NCBI GenBank assembly: GCA_016187365.1
Contig: JACPJX010000018.1
Span: 1-34,326, forward strand
Length of the DNA stretch: 34,326 bases
Direction: 5' to 3'
Origin: Candidatus Aenigmatarchaeota archaeon
GTDB taxonomy: Archaea; Aenigmatarchaeota; Aenigmatarchaeia; GW2011-AR5
Every line of letters begins with the position of its first letter. Position 1 is the stretch's first letter. Made by a program: the position numbers and the translations under genes. A model generated the notes under the pieces. That model had not been told where the DNA came from. It was given only the letters and a program-made list of their open reading frames with translations, and searched no databases. Of the stretch, positions 14,919 to 22,668 are shown piece by piece.

Positions 14919-15998
14919 TCAATCGAGAAAATCTTTATTCTTCAGTTTATCCGGTAGATATTCTTCTGACATAAATTTGAGGCCGCGGTGTGACAGGGCT
15001 TCTATCTCAGCCTTTACGCCTTTTTCCAACATGAGGTTTATCTCCTTCTGCCATTTGGGATTCTTCTTGAACCACTCGTATTCCAGTAATTCTTTTGCCC
15101 TCTTTATGTCTACTTCCTTGAGTTTGATGGTGCATTTTTTGAGATTGTAGTTAAATACGTCTGATGTCGTAAGGCCGATAAACTTCGCTTCTGGCGTTGA
15201 TATCCTGTCCGAGACATGCGCAAGACTTATAGAACCTGATTTTATCACCGAATAGATATAAAAACCGTAAGCGTCGTTATCACAAAATACGTATACTGGC
15301 AGGTCATGCTCCGAATTCAGCCGTTGAATAAGAAGCCGTGTGCCTCTGGACGGCTGTCCCCCTGTCCCTACCAATATGCACTTCTGCTTCTGCCAGAACT
15401 TGTCTTCATGCAATCTTTCAAAGCCGGCATTTTTCTCGACAACCAGAACGAACTCGGCGTTCACCTTTTTCAGCTCGATTTCATCTACTGTGCTCGGTAT
15501 CGACCATCCGCCGCTCCCGAGTTTCGACCAGTCTATGCTGTCCCCACGGTCTTCTATAACAACATTGCCTGCGACTATTCCCTTTCTGTCTGTTGTAAGG
15601 TGCAGATTCTCTCTCAGGACGTCTATCGCGACCTCAAGGTCTACTATCAGCGGATCGCTTTCGGCCTGATCATCAAAAGTGTTCTCGTCGCTTTGCGGCA
15701 GCGTCCTCTTCAGGTTGTAGTACATGTCCCTGATGCTCGTGTGTATGTTCTCCTCGAGAAGGGAATTGCAGAATCCGGCCACCATCATGGTCTGCATGAA
15801 CTTCTTGGCATGCGCCACGTTGAAGAAATACCTCTTGGCGCTCTTGTCTCCGAGAGTGAGCTGCCCTGATTTTTTGTCAAAGATGACGTTTGACAGCGTC
15901 CTTAGAGGTATGTCTATGTTGGGGTTCTCGCCTTTGTCTATGTCTGTAAGGACCTTTTCGCCGAGTTTTGACAATTCTTTCCTGACTTCTTTCGTCAT
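14919..15998 (-). CDS. top6A: DNA topoisomerase VI subunit A
   Basis: The Spo11-like cutting subunit. The active-site tyrosine lies in 'SIRDMYYNLKR' (second Tyr). The Toprim domain has 'LVVEKNAGF' with the metal-binding Glu and 'FCDNDAYGFYIY' with Asp-x-Asp. With Top6B it makes ATP-driven double-strand passages that relax and decatenate DNA. The frame is open to 16034, overlapping top6B by 26 nt. I prefer the ATG at 15998 because a GAGGT element sits about 7 nt before it and it falls just after the top6B stop. Length is then 359 residues, normal for the family. Confidence 0.96.
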   Translation of the reverse strand: MTKEVRKELSKLGEKVLTDIDKGENPNIDIPLRTLSNVIFDKKSGQLTLGDKSAKRYFFNVAHAKKFMQTMMVAGFCNSLLEENIHTSIRDMYYNLKRTLPQSDENTFDDQAESDPLIVDLEVAIDVLRENLHLTTDRKGIVAGNVVIEDRGDSIDWSKLGSGGWSIPSTVDEIELKKVNAEFVLVVEKNAGFERLHEDKFWQKQKCILVGTGGQPSRGTRLLIQRLNSEHDLPVYVFCDNDAYGFYIYSVIKSGSISLAHVSDRISTPEAKFIGLTTSDVFNYNLKKCTIKLKEVDIKRAKELLEYEWFKKNPKWQKEINLMLEKGVKAEIEALSHRGLKFMSEEYLPDKLKNKDFLD

Positions 15999-16008
15999 TT
16001 CGAAAACC

Positions 16009-17583
16009 TCATTCTGTCTTATCTTCTTCATCATCTTTTATATGAGTTCTTTGGCTGATCATGGATTTCAGCTTTTTTTCTATTTCTTTCTCCGGCTTTT
16101 TGGTGAGCAATGCTATTGATGATGCGACCTCGCCGCTATAGCGTTCGAATATCTGTATGCGCCGCTTGGCTTCTCCGGCCCTCCTCTTGCCTGAGAGGTA
16201 TCTCGAGAGGTTCCTTCCGGCATCCTGCATTGCCAGTTTCATTTCCTTTACTATGTCGGGATAAGGCGCTATGGCCTCTTTGCTTTCCGATATGAACGGC
16301 ACCCACGCAGAGCACATATGAATGACAAGTATCATCGGTCCTGAAGGCAGATTCGAGCCCGACTGCTGGAGTCCGTACCTTTTCCAGTCTGTATCCTTCG
16401 CTGCCTCTGTCGTGGCGCACGCCCCTGCTTGGTACAGAAGAGGCACCCTGTTTGCAAGCCTTATGATTTCTATGGGCTCATCTGTCTTCATGTTTCCGCC
16501 ATAGATTATGCCGACTTCTATCTGGAAAGGGTTTCCCCTATAGACTTCCGGAGATCTGGTGAGGGTTGTTATGAATTCCGCCTCCGGATATTCCTTTTTC
16601 AAACTTCTTTCAAGTTCTTTCTCCCCTATGGGGGAAAGGCAGTCCAGCGGCGGGCGCTGCACCTTGGCCTTTTGCATCGCGCCAAGAAGTTTTTCTATGC
16701 CACCCCTTTCAAGTTCGGGAGGCTTCATGTTCGGCTCCAGTTTTGCCATGCTGCATATTTCTTTTGCAGTCTGCTGTCCTATCGACGAGAACTCGTTCAC
16801 GAGAAACGACTGAAGCGTGCGCGAACTCGTTTCTGTGAGAAACCTCTGGAGGATTCCGAATTCAACGCCATACGGGTGTATTTTTATTTCCTTCGGGGGG
16901 ACGGGCAGTTCGTTGACGCTTCTGGGGAACGTCATCTTCTCGCCGTCCGGGGCATGGTAGATGATTTTTGCAAACGGGTTGGATATTGAAGTCTGCTTCA
17001 GGTAATCGTCAACCCCCTGCGACTTCCTGTATCTCCCGAGTATGTCCATTTCAACCCTTATACCTGTTCCGGGTATCCCGTCATCGGTTTCTTCCTGCTT
17101 CACTATCTGGGGCTCATTCTTCTTCGTGTCTATCAGAAGCTCGAACATCTGGGACTTCTTTTTTTCGTCTGTTCTGGAAAGAACCCTCGTCGGATTTCCG
17201 GTGGTTAACTGGGAATAAAGAAGAACGGCTGATATCCCGATGCCTTGCTGACCGCGACTCTGACGTAAGCGATGAAATTTTGATCCATATAACAACTTGC
17301 CGAATATCCTTGGCACCTGTTCCTTGACTATGCCAGGTCCGTTGTCCTGAATCGATACTTTGTATACATCTTCTTTCAGGTTTTTTATTTTCACGGTTAT
17401 GTCAGGAAGTATCTCGGCCTCCTCGCAGGCGTCAAGCGAATTGTCGACCGCCTCCTTCACCGCCATGAGGAGCGCTTTTGTCGGGTTGTCGAACCCCAGA
17501 AGGTGCTTGTTTTTTTCGAAGAACTCCGAAATGCTGATTTCTTTCTGCTGCTTCGCGAAGTCTTCGGCTGTTTTTTTGGTCAT
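16009..17583 (-). CDS. top6B: DNA topoisomerase VI subunit B
   Basis: A 524-residue GHKL ATPase subunit. The N box is 'KEAVDNSLDACEEA', then 'IQDNGPGI' and 'RGQQGIGISA' form the ATP lid motifs. A helix-two-turn-helix region and transducer domain follow, and a Lys-rich acidic C-terminus ends in 'DDEEDKTE'. ATP binding dimerises it and closes the gate around DNA cut by subunit A. It starts 5 nt after the dim2 stop, with a GTGAT element just before the ATG. Confidence 0.97.
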   Translation of the reverse strand: MTKKTAEDFAKQQKEISISEFFEKNKHLLGFDNPTKALLMAVKEAVDNSLDACEEAEILPDITVKIKNLKEDVYKVSIQDNGPGIVKEQVPRIFGKLLYGSKFHRLRQSRGQQGIGISAVLLYSQLTTGNPTRVLSRTDEKKKSQMFELLIDTKKNEPQIVKQEETDDGIPGTGIRVEMDILGRYRKSQGVDDYLKQTSISNPFAKIIYHAPDGEKMTFPRSVNELPVPPKEIKIHPYGVEFGILQRFLTETSSRTLQSFLVNEFSSIGQQTAKEICSMAKLEPNMKPPELERGGIEKLLGAMQKAKVQRPPLDCLSPIGEKELERSLKKEYPEAEFITTLTRSPEVYRGNPFQIEVGIIYGGNMKTDEPIEIIRLANRVPLLYQAGACATTEAAKDTDWKRYGLQQSGSNLPSGPMILVIHMCSAWVPFISESKEAIAPYPDIVKEMKLAMQDAGRNLSRYLSGKRRAGEAKRRIQIFERYSGEVASSIALLTKKPEKEIEKKLKSMISQRTHIKDDEEDKTE

Positions 17584-17588
17584 TTACA

Positions 17589-18068
17589 TCACTTGGATTC
17601 CTCGAGAAACTTATAGACAGACTTGTGCGTTTGGCCTTTTATCAGCTTTTCTATGGCATTGTAGGCCGCCCTGACGCCTTCATATTCGCCTATGATTGAA
17701 ACGGTCTTGCCGAACACGGAGATATGGGTTCCTGTCAGCAGTTCTATGTTTCTTCTCGACTTTCCCTTGGTTCCTATTAATCTTGATTTTATCCTATTTA
17801 ATTCTTTTCTTTCCTTTGGCAGATTTATTATCTCCAGTGCATTCTCCTCTTTGCAGAGAATCATCGCGACATCCGGTGGAAATCCCCTGCCTATCGCCTT
17901 CACTATGTTTTCCGCCGCCATCACGTCTACAGATTCCCCGTCTATGCTGATTTCATCTTCCACGCTTATTGCGGTATTGGTGGATTTTTGTATTTCCCTC
18001 TTTGTGCTGCCATTCCTTCCTATAAGAACCGGAATCCTTTCTTCAGGTATCTTGATTTTTCTTATCAT
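17589..18068 (-). CDS. Dim2/Pno1-like KH-domain RNA-binding protein
   Basis: Two KH domains: the first at 'IPEERIPVLIGRNGSTKREIQ' carries the GxxG loop (GRNG), the second has 'RLIGTKGKSRRNIELLTG' (GTKG). Archaeal homologues assist small-subunit rRNA 3'-end maturation and contact aIF2 alpha and Rio kinases. The frame opens at 18104, but TATAAAAA (18092-18099) lies inside that stretch and is centred 26-27 nt from the ATG at 18068. I take 18068 as a leaderless start ('MIRKIKIPEERIP'), 159 residues. It is followed by top6B. Confidence 0.9.
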   Translation of the reverse strand: MIRKIKIPEERIPVLIGRNGSTKREIQKSTNTAISVEDEISIDGESVDVMAAENIVKAIGRGFPPDVAMILCKEENALEIINLPKERKELNRIKSRLIGTKGKSRRNIELLTGTHISVFGKTVSIIGEYEGVRAAYNAIEKLIKGQTHKSVYKFLEESK

Positions 18069-18091
18069 TTGCATAGAATATAATGGAACGG

Positions 18092-18099
18092 TTTTTATA
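18092..18099 (-). promoter_or_regulatory. TATA-like box of dim2-top6B-top6A
   Basis: Minus-strand TATAAAAA is centred 26-27 nt before the ATG at 18068. It separates the dim2-top6 unit from the aIF1A-nmd3 unit despite the short spacing. Confidence 0.6.
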
Positions 18100-18116
18100 G
18101 CCATGCTAAGAATCTG

Positions 18117-18398
18117 CTAAATTGTCAGGATGCCCTTCCTTTTCAGCCACCCGGCCTGTGTCGGGTTGTATTTGTATACTATGTCGCCGTGGTTGTCGCC
18201 CTGTATTTCCCATATCTTCACGAGAACGGCGTCGCCTTCCCTCATCCATATCCTTTTCCTCATTTTTCCCGGTATTCTGCACAGCCGTATCTTGTTGTCC
18301 TGGCAGAACACCTTGAGCTTGTTGGAGCCCATGAGGCTCTCGATTATTCCCAGGACCTCGCCCCTGCCCGGCTTTCTTACCCTTATCTCCTCTTCCAT
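18117..18398 (-). CDS. Translation initiation factor aIF1A
   Basis: A 93-residue S1/OB-fold protein. Recognisable segments are 'RGEVLGIIESLMGSNKLKVFC', 'RLCRIPGKMRKRIWMREGD' and 'DIVYKYNPTQAGWLKRKG', all hallmarks of eIF1A. It binds the small-subunit A site and promotes mRNA scanning or start-site selection. Its ATG is 1 nt from the nmd3 stop, so the two genes are co-translated. Confidence 0.96.
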   Translation of the reverse strand: MEEEIRVRKPGRGEVLGIIESLMGSNKLKVFCQDNKIRLCRIPGKMRKRIWMREGDAVLVKIWEIQGDNHGDIVYKYNPTQAGWLKRKGILTI

Positions 18399-18399
18399 G

Positions 18400-19017
18400 C
18401 TATCTTACAGAATAGTAGTTTCTATAAAGCTTTGTGCCCTTCTTTTCGCCGACCAGCTTGTACGATTCATTGACGTCAAATTTTTTTCTCGTGAACTGTA
18501 TGGCTTCTGAGGCATTTTTCTTGTCGATTATCCTGACATCATAGCCGTTTTTCACCCGCATAACACGGGCGACCGTCCTCGAAGGAAGGATATTTTTCAG
18601 CGCGGCAATTATTCTTTCACTCCTTCCGCCCCTGACCTGTATGACAGCCTCGTGGTAGTTTCCGGATATCTTTATGCAGTTTTCGCATTTGTGCCTCCTT
18701 ACAGTTATGCAGGTTATTTTTGTCTCTTTTTTGGGTATGCCGGATATGGAGCCTGTGCATGTCACGCCGGCCAGTATCCTGTTTCCTTTCAGGTTCTTTG
18801 ATATAGAAACGCCTTTTATTTTGCCGCATGGTTTTATCATGCCGTTTATCATATCATTTACGGCGACTGCCTTGCGCCTGTCATGGTGCGCGCCGCACAT
18901 TTCGCAGAAATAAATAGTGGTTCTCGGCTCTATTTCAAACAGGTTGTTCGCCTTCAGGAAGCACGCGCGGCAGAAGTTGCCCCTCACCGCGCCTTTCCCA
19001 CATCTTATGCAGAACAT
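18400..19017 (-). CDS. nmd3: aNMD3, 60S-export/maturation factor homologue
   Basis: A 205-residue protein. Paired CxxC motifs at the N-terminus (C3/C6, C16/C19, C38/C41) and 'HKCENCIKISGNYHEA' in the middle are characteristic of NMD3. The eukaryotic protein adapts pre-60S subunits for export; the archaeal form lacks the export signals and likely works in large-subunit maturation. Minus-strand GATTTAAGG (19039-19047) is centred 26 nt upstream of the ATG, predicting a leaderless mRNA that also carries aIF1A. Confidence 0.93.
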   Translation of the reverse strand: MFCIRCGKGAVRGNFCRACFLKANNLFEIEPRTTIYFCEMCGAHHDRRKAVAVNDMINGMIKPCGKIKGVSISKNLKGNRILAGVTCTGSISGIPKKETKITCITVRRHKCENCIKISGNYHEAVIQVRGGRSERIIAALKNILPSRTVARVMRVKNGYDVRIIDKKNASEAIQFTRKKFDVNESYKLVGEKKGTKLYRNYYSVR

Positions 19018-19065
19018 ATAGTAAGTCTCAGGGAAATCCTTAAATCCGCAGATTTGAATTCCTCT

Positions 19066-20085
19066 CTAGAATATCTTCCAGTAATCAATGCCTATTTCAT
19101 ACGGATCCATGTCGTATACAAGGATTCCCGCCCTGCCGGTGGACTGGGGGATGTTTTTTCTCGTGGGGTCGAGCCTGTAGAACTCGCCGCCTGACCACAT
19201 GACGGCCGACTTGATGAGGATGCTTGTGTTCCCTTCGATCCTGTCATAGTCAGCCATCCATACAGTCCTGCCTTTCGGCCCCGTTTTCCTGCCCTTTGCC
19301 AGCGAGAACATGCCGTTTCGGTCTATTATTATTGTGTCGTCGTCGACGCCTATCCTGTTTACGGATGGCCCTTTGTTGAATTTTCCGAGGCCGCTTTCAT
19401 CGCCGCTCATGTTTGAGAAATACTTGTATACTTTGAACGATATGTTGGCCGGGAAGTCGTTGCCGTAGAAAACCCCGTTGCCTGAAGGGGCGCCTCCCGG
19501 CTCCCATTCAATCCCGAAAATGCTTTTTATGGTTTCAGTTTGGTCCTCCGTTATATCCGCCAGCATGAAAACGCCGCCGCCGCCGGCAAGGAATTTGTCT
19601 ATCTGGGTTTTGTACTGGCTCAGGTTGTTGTAGCCGAAGAAGAACAATACGTCTGTTTCGCGCCTTATGAGTATCGTATTCTGGAGTATTTCAGTTTTCT
19701 CCACGCCTATTCTTATACCGCGCCCGTGATACCCGAATTCGCGCGGGCTCATGATGTTTTCAAGGGAATCTTTTTCGCCGTCTGTGCAGACGCACCCGAT
19801 TAGTATATCATTGTCGGGTATGCCGCTCACCGAAACCGAGAAGTCTATGTTCTTCTTTATGATGGACGAAAGCTCCGAATTCAGGCCGGAGGCGTCGTTG
19901 TTCCTGACATATTCCGCAAGGCTGCCGCTCTTGTACAGACTTTCCAGGGTGTCGTATACCTCAAGATGGAGGTTGCTTTCCTCCCACCCGAGGCTTTTCA
20001 CGGACGGCGCGAAGAAAAACGTGAGCGCCGAAAGTATCACAACCGATGCTATTATGGATTCGAGTATCCTGATGAACCCCTTCAT
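19066..20085 (-). CDS. Prepilin-like protein with GATase-like extracellular domain
   Basis: The true start is the ATG at 20085 (MKGFIRILES), overlapping the upstream stop as ATGA; the longer open frame is chance. A class III signal peptide (MKG then a hydrophobic stretch to about residue 25) is followed by a roughly 300-residue ectodomain. Its middle part 'DVLFFFGYNNLSQYKTQID' and 'FLAGGGGVFMLADI' resembles the core of ThuA / class I GATase-like domains, which hold a Rossmann-like sheet. No catalytic Cys is obvious in that core. It is the last gene of the pilus operon and could be a tip or adhesive subunit; that role is inference. Confidence 0.75.
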   Translation of the reverse strand: MKGFIRILESIIASVVILSALTFFFAPSVKSLGWEESNLHLEVYDTLESLYKSGSLAEYVRNNDASGLNSELSSIIKKNIDFSVSVSGIPDNDILIGCVCTDGEKDSLENIMSPREFGYHGRGIRIGVEKTEILQNTILIRRETDVLFFFGYNNLSQYKTQIDKFLAGGGGVFMLADITEDQTETIKSIFGIEWEPGGAPSGNGVFYGNDFPANISFKVYKYFSNMSGDESGLGKFNKGPSVNRIGVDDDTIIIDRNGMFSLAKGRKTGPKGRTVWMADYDRIEGNTSILIKSAVMWSGGEFYRLDPTRKNIPQSTGRAGILVYDMDPYEIGIDYWKIF

Positions 20086-20573
20086 AGTATCACCTTTATG
20101 TTTAATTTGACTATTCCATAACCCCCGGAGAAAAATGTCCTGTCGGCCTGGACTATGTTTCTTACCCGGCTCTCGACCTTTGGCGAGCAGATGGCAAGGG
20201 TTTCTCCGGACAACTTCGATATGTTCAGGTACACGTCCTTGGAAAATTCCAGGCCTATCAGGGAAACGAATTTTTTGTACCCGTTTTCGGATTCGCACAA
20301 TTCTTTCAGGCTGTTTATCTTGCCGTCATCAAGCGAGTAGAAGCCGGAAGATAATCCTATCCTCAGGACGTTGCCGGCATTCCAGTTTTCCGGATAGCCT
20401 TCGTCGAATGCGATGACATTGGATACCTGGAAGGCGGACGACTTCATGTCCTCGACAGAAAGCTCGCGCCTCAGCACCGAAACGCCGTTTATTATCTGTA
20501 TCGTTATGAAGCTCATGACGCTGAGAAAAACCATCACCGATATTATGAACTCAAAGTTTACTTGGCCTTTCAT
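20082..20573 (-). CDS. Type IV prepilin-like protein
   Basis: A 163-residue protein with a class III signal peptide: MKGQVNFEF followed by a hydrophobic helix (about 10-30). Prepilin peptidase would cut after the Gly at position 3, leaving a Gln-start helix as in archaeal pilins. The soluble part has two Cys (in 'LCESEN' and 'AICSPK') that could form a disulfide. It follows the second platform gene by 16 nt and overlaps the next gene by 4 nt, within one operon. It is probably a minor pilin. Confidence 0.8.
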   Translation of the reverse strand: MKGQVNFEFIISVMVFLSVMSFITIQIINGVSVLRRELSVEDMKSSAFQVSNVIAFDEGYPENWNAGNVLRIGLSSGFYSLDDGKINSLKELCESENGYKKFVSLIGLEFSKDVYLNISKLSGETLAICSPKVESRVRNIVQADRTFFSGGYGIVKLNIKVIL

Positions 20574-20589
20574 GACATCACTGCATTTT

Positions 20590-21528
20590 CTACACGAGCC
20601 CGAGCTTTGTCACTACCATGAATATTGAAAAGCCCGAAATAAGCATCAGGAGGCTGTGCTTCAGCCCCGCGACCACCGAATCGTTCGATATCTGCCCCGC
20701 TATCAGGCCGGTGAAAAGGCCCTGTATCATTATCATGGTCAGGAACAGGGACTTGTAGTACGCCGACGCTTCCTCCCTCTTTCCCAGGTCGAACGAGTCC
20801 GACACGAGGAAGAATGCATGGCAGCCTATGCACATCGAGTCCGGGCTCGCCACGCATATTGCGCAGGGGTTTGAATTGAAGTTTTCCAGGACCACGAAAC
20901 CCCCTATCTGGTTCTGCGTCTGCAGGAGCGGAATCAGGAATTTTATGAGGGCAAGCGTTATCCCGAGAAAAATAAAGAATATGGCGTACATCATGACGAC
21001 TTGCTGGTTAAGCATCAGGGATTTTTCCTGCTGAACATCCTTTATGGATTCTATATTGGATGCCAGGGACTCCATGACATCCTCTATGTTTCCGCCTGAC
21101 TTGTTGGCCTGCATTATTATTATGATGGACCTTCTTATTATGTCGCTTTTTCCCATTTTGTGCGAGAATTTTTTCAGCACCTTTTCAAGCGGGACGTTCC
21201 AGCTCAGCTGGTCGCTCATCTTCCTTAACTCCTTGGTCAGGGCCCCGTATTCGGATTTTGACGCCGTTTTTATGGCCTCTATTATACTGAGGCCGGCCCT
21301 CTGGGACTCTGCTATGTCCCGCAGGAAGTTGGGGAACTCATTCTCGTACGCCTTGATCCTCTTGAGTTCTACGAACTTGAAGGCGCTGTAAGGCACGGCG
21401 AGTATCAGTACTGCGGCGAGAATCATGTTGAACGACACGGCGGCGCTTGGGGAGAATATTATCGCGATTGTTATCATTGCCGCCGCCGCGGCGCCCGAAA
21501 ATACAAGTATTCTGTTTTCACTGTCCAT
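20590..21528 (-). CDS. Type II secretion/pilus platform protein, second half-type (TadC / ArlJ C-terminal-like)
   Basis: A 312-residue membrane protein with one T2SSF domain ('FPNFLRDIAESQRAGLSI' to 'GNIEDVMESLASNIE') framed by membrane helices (about 10-50, 178-200, 262-312). Such proteins sit in the membrane beneath the filament and couple the ATPase to pilin extrusion. Unusually, a loop after the third helix has 'PCAICVASPDSMCIGCHAF', four Cys in two CxxC pairs (222/225, 233/236) plus His237. The loop precedes the last helices and is probably extracytoplasmic. It is paired with the platform gene at 21810-22667. Confidence 0.88.
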   Translation of the reverse strand: MDSENRILVFSGAAAAAMITIAIIFSPSAAVSFNMILAAVLILAVPYSAFKFVELKRIKAYENEFPNFLRDIAESQRAGLSIIEAIKTASKSEYGALTKELRKMSDQLSWNVPLEKVLKKFSHKMGKSDIIRRSIIIIMQANKSGGNIEDVMESLASNIESIKDVQQEKSLMLNQQVVMMYAIFFIFLGITLALIKFLIPLLQTQNQIGGFVVLENFNSNPCAICVASPDSMCIGCHAFFLVSDSFDLGKREEASAYYKSLFLTMIMIQGLFTGLIAGQISNDSVVAGLKHSLLMLISGFSIFMVVTKLGLV

Positions 21529-21598
21529 ATAATTATATAATCAACGCGTAGTATTTAGCATTTGATTGTATCCAGAATAAGTATGATGGCGGACGTGA

Positions 21599-21762
21599 GG
21601 GGCATTGTGTTTCCACAATACCCCTATAGTGAAACCAGAAAAGAATCCGGACATGAATTCTGGTTTCACATATAGTTCGCAAGGAAACTAATATCCTGAA
21701 TGTTTCCTTGGAGAACTATAGCTGCAGTATCTGCGGAGAACTTCGTTCTCGGCGGATACCGC
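21599..21762 (-). ncRNA. Candidate structured RNA: four consecutive hairpins
   Basis: On the minus strand, in order: H1 (21762-21724) GCGGTATC / GATACTGC outer stem plus GAGAAC-GAA-GTTCTC; H2 (21720-21671) TATAGTTC / GAACTATA plus AAGGAAAC / GTTTCCTT; H3 (21669-21629) GTGAAACCAGAA / TTCTGGTTTCAC; H4 (21624-21599) an 11-bp stem with a GAAA loop. Gaps are only 1 to 4 nt. The G-T wobbles in H1 and H4 become A-C mismatches on plus, and GAAA is a GNRA tetraloop only on minus, so the RNA strand is minus, the same as the operon. No long ORF explains it. It lies between the two platform genes. Confidence 0.6.
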
Positions 21763-21809
21763 TACGTCGATGCTTTTACTGGATTTTCTACAGAGATGTA
21801 TTTGATATT

Positions 21810-22667
21810 TTATTCCAGGGGTGACATAGACTTTATTATGACTATGAACCCGCTTGAAAGCGCCGGCAGGAGGCCGAACACCACGAAGCTCTGGATGAGG
21901 GTCGTGCTGGAATCGCTTGATATGGTCGCTATTATCGCCGAGAGTATTATGAAGAATATGGAGCCTGTTATTATGAGGGTGAGGTATATTTCCACGTAAA
22001 GGGACAGGTCCTGGGAATATTTTCTTATGCTTCTTCTGTAGTCTGCCATGAGGTCGTCGCTTTTCTGCTTCAGGAAGGATGTGAGGTCGCCTCCGGACTC
22101 GAGTATGGTGTTCATGCTCCACAGGAGTTCCTTCAGGTCTTTCGAGGGCGTCCTCTTGGCCCATTTCTTCAGTGCCGACGAGACTGTAAGGCCGAAAAAT
22201 TCTATATCCCTTGCCACGTTCGAGCAGAGTTTCGATATCTCCCCGTACTCCTTGAAATCGCCCATGGACTTGAACATGACTATCGGGTTGGGTCTGGAAC
22301 TTGATATCACGGACATGTACGAGACCGCGAACGGAAGGGTTTTCTTGATGCTCTTTTCCTTTGATTTCGACATCGTAGTGGGGTATGAATAGAAAAGGAA
22401 GAATATGAAGCTCGATATCCCGAGCGCAAGCATGAATCCAAGGACAAGCGCCATTACTATGCCGACGAGAAGCGCGAAAATGAACGAAAGAAGTATTGCC
22501 TCGAAGAAGAACGTGATAAAAAAGATGAACATGGCCATCGACAGGTATTCCTCAAGCGTGTAGGTGATGCCGGCCCGCTGAAGATCATCCTTGAGGTCGA
22601 GAAAGTATGGTTTTATCTTCCTGGCTGCCTCGCCGAATATGTTTCCCGCTATTTCCGAGTAAGGCAT
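21810..22667 (-). CDS. Type II secretion/pilus platform protein, first half-type (TadB / ArlJ N-terminal-like)
   Basis: A 285-residue membrane protein. Membrane helices lie at about 45-95 and 220-275, around one T2SSF domain ('KTLPFAVSYMSVISSS' to 'MNTILESGGDLTSFLKQKSD'). Archaeal platform proteins such as ArlJ usually carry two T2SSF domains in one chain of about 550 residues. Here they are in two genes, as in Tad systems. The ATG is 1 nt from the ATPase stop, and 281 nt of structured non-coding DNA separate its stop from the second platform gene. Confidence 0.88.
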   Translation of the reverse strand: MPYSEIAGNIFGEAARKIKPYFLDLKDDLQRAGITYTLEEYLSMAMFIFFITFFFEAILLSFIFALLVGIVMALVLGFMLALGISSFIFFLFYSYPTTMSKSKEKSIKKTLPFAVSYMSVISSSRPNPIVMFKSMGDFKEYGEISKLCSNVARDIEFFGLTVSSALKKWAKRTPSKDLKELLWSMNTILESGGDLTSFLKQKSDDLMADYRRSIRKYSQDLSLYVEIYLTLIITGSIFFIILSAIIATISSDSSTTLIQSFVVFGLLPALSSGFIVIIKSMSPLE

Positions 22668-22668
22668 T

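Noticed and set aside
20086..20298. 71-residue N-terminal extension of the GATase-like prepilin
   Set aside because: It overlaps the preceding pilin gene in another frame. The class III signal peptide starts at 20085 and forms a normal ATGA overlap.
20823..20870. CIGCH in the platform protein as proof of a c-type cytochrome
   Set aside because: A single CxxCH with a neighbouring CxxC and no other haem features is equally well explained by zinc or disulfides. Kept only as an observation.
21688..22164. 158-aa minus-strand ORF across the multi-hairpin element
   Set aside because: It lies in a different frame inside the first platform gene, reads as Arg/His/Pro-rich low complexity, and has no start signal. 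The hairpins explain the region better.
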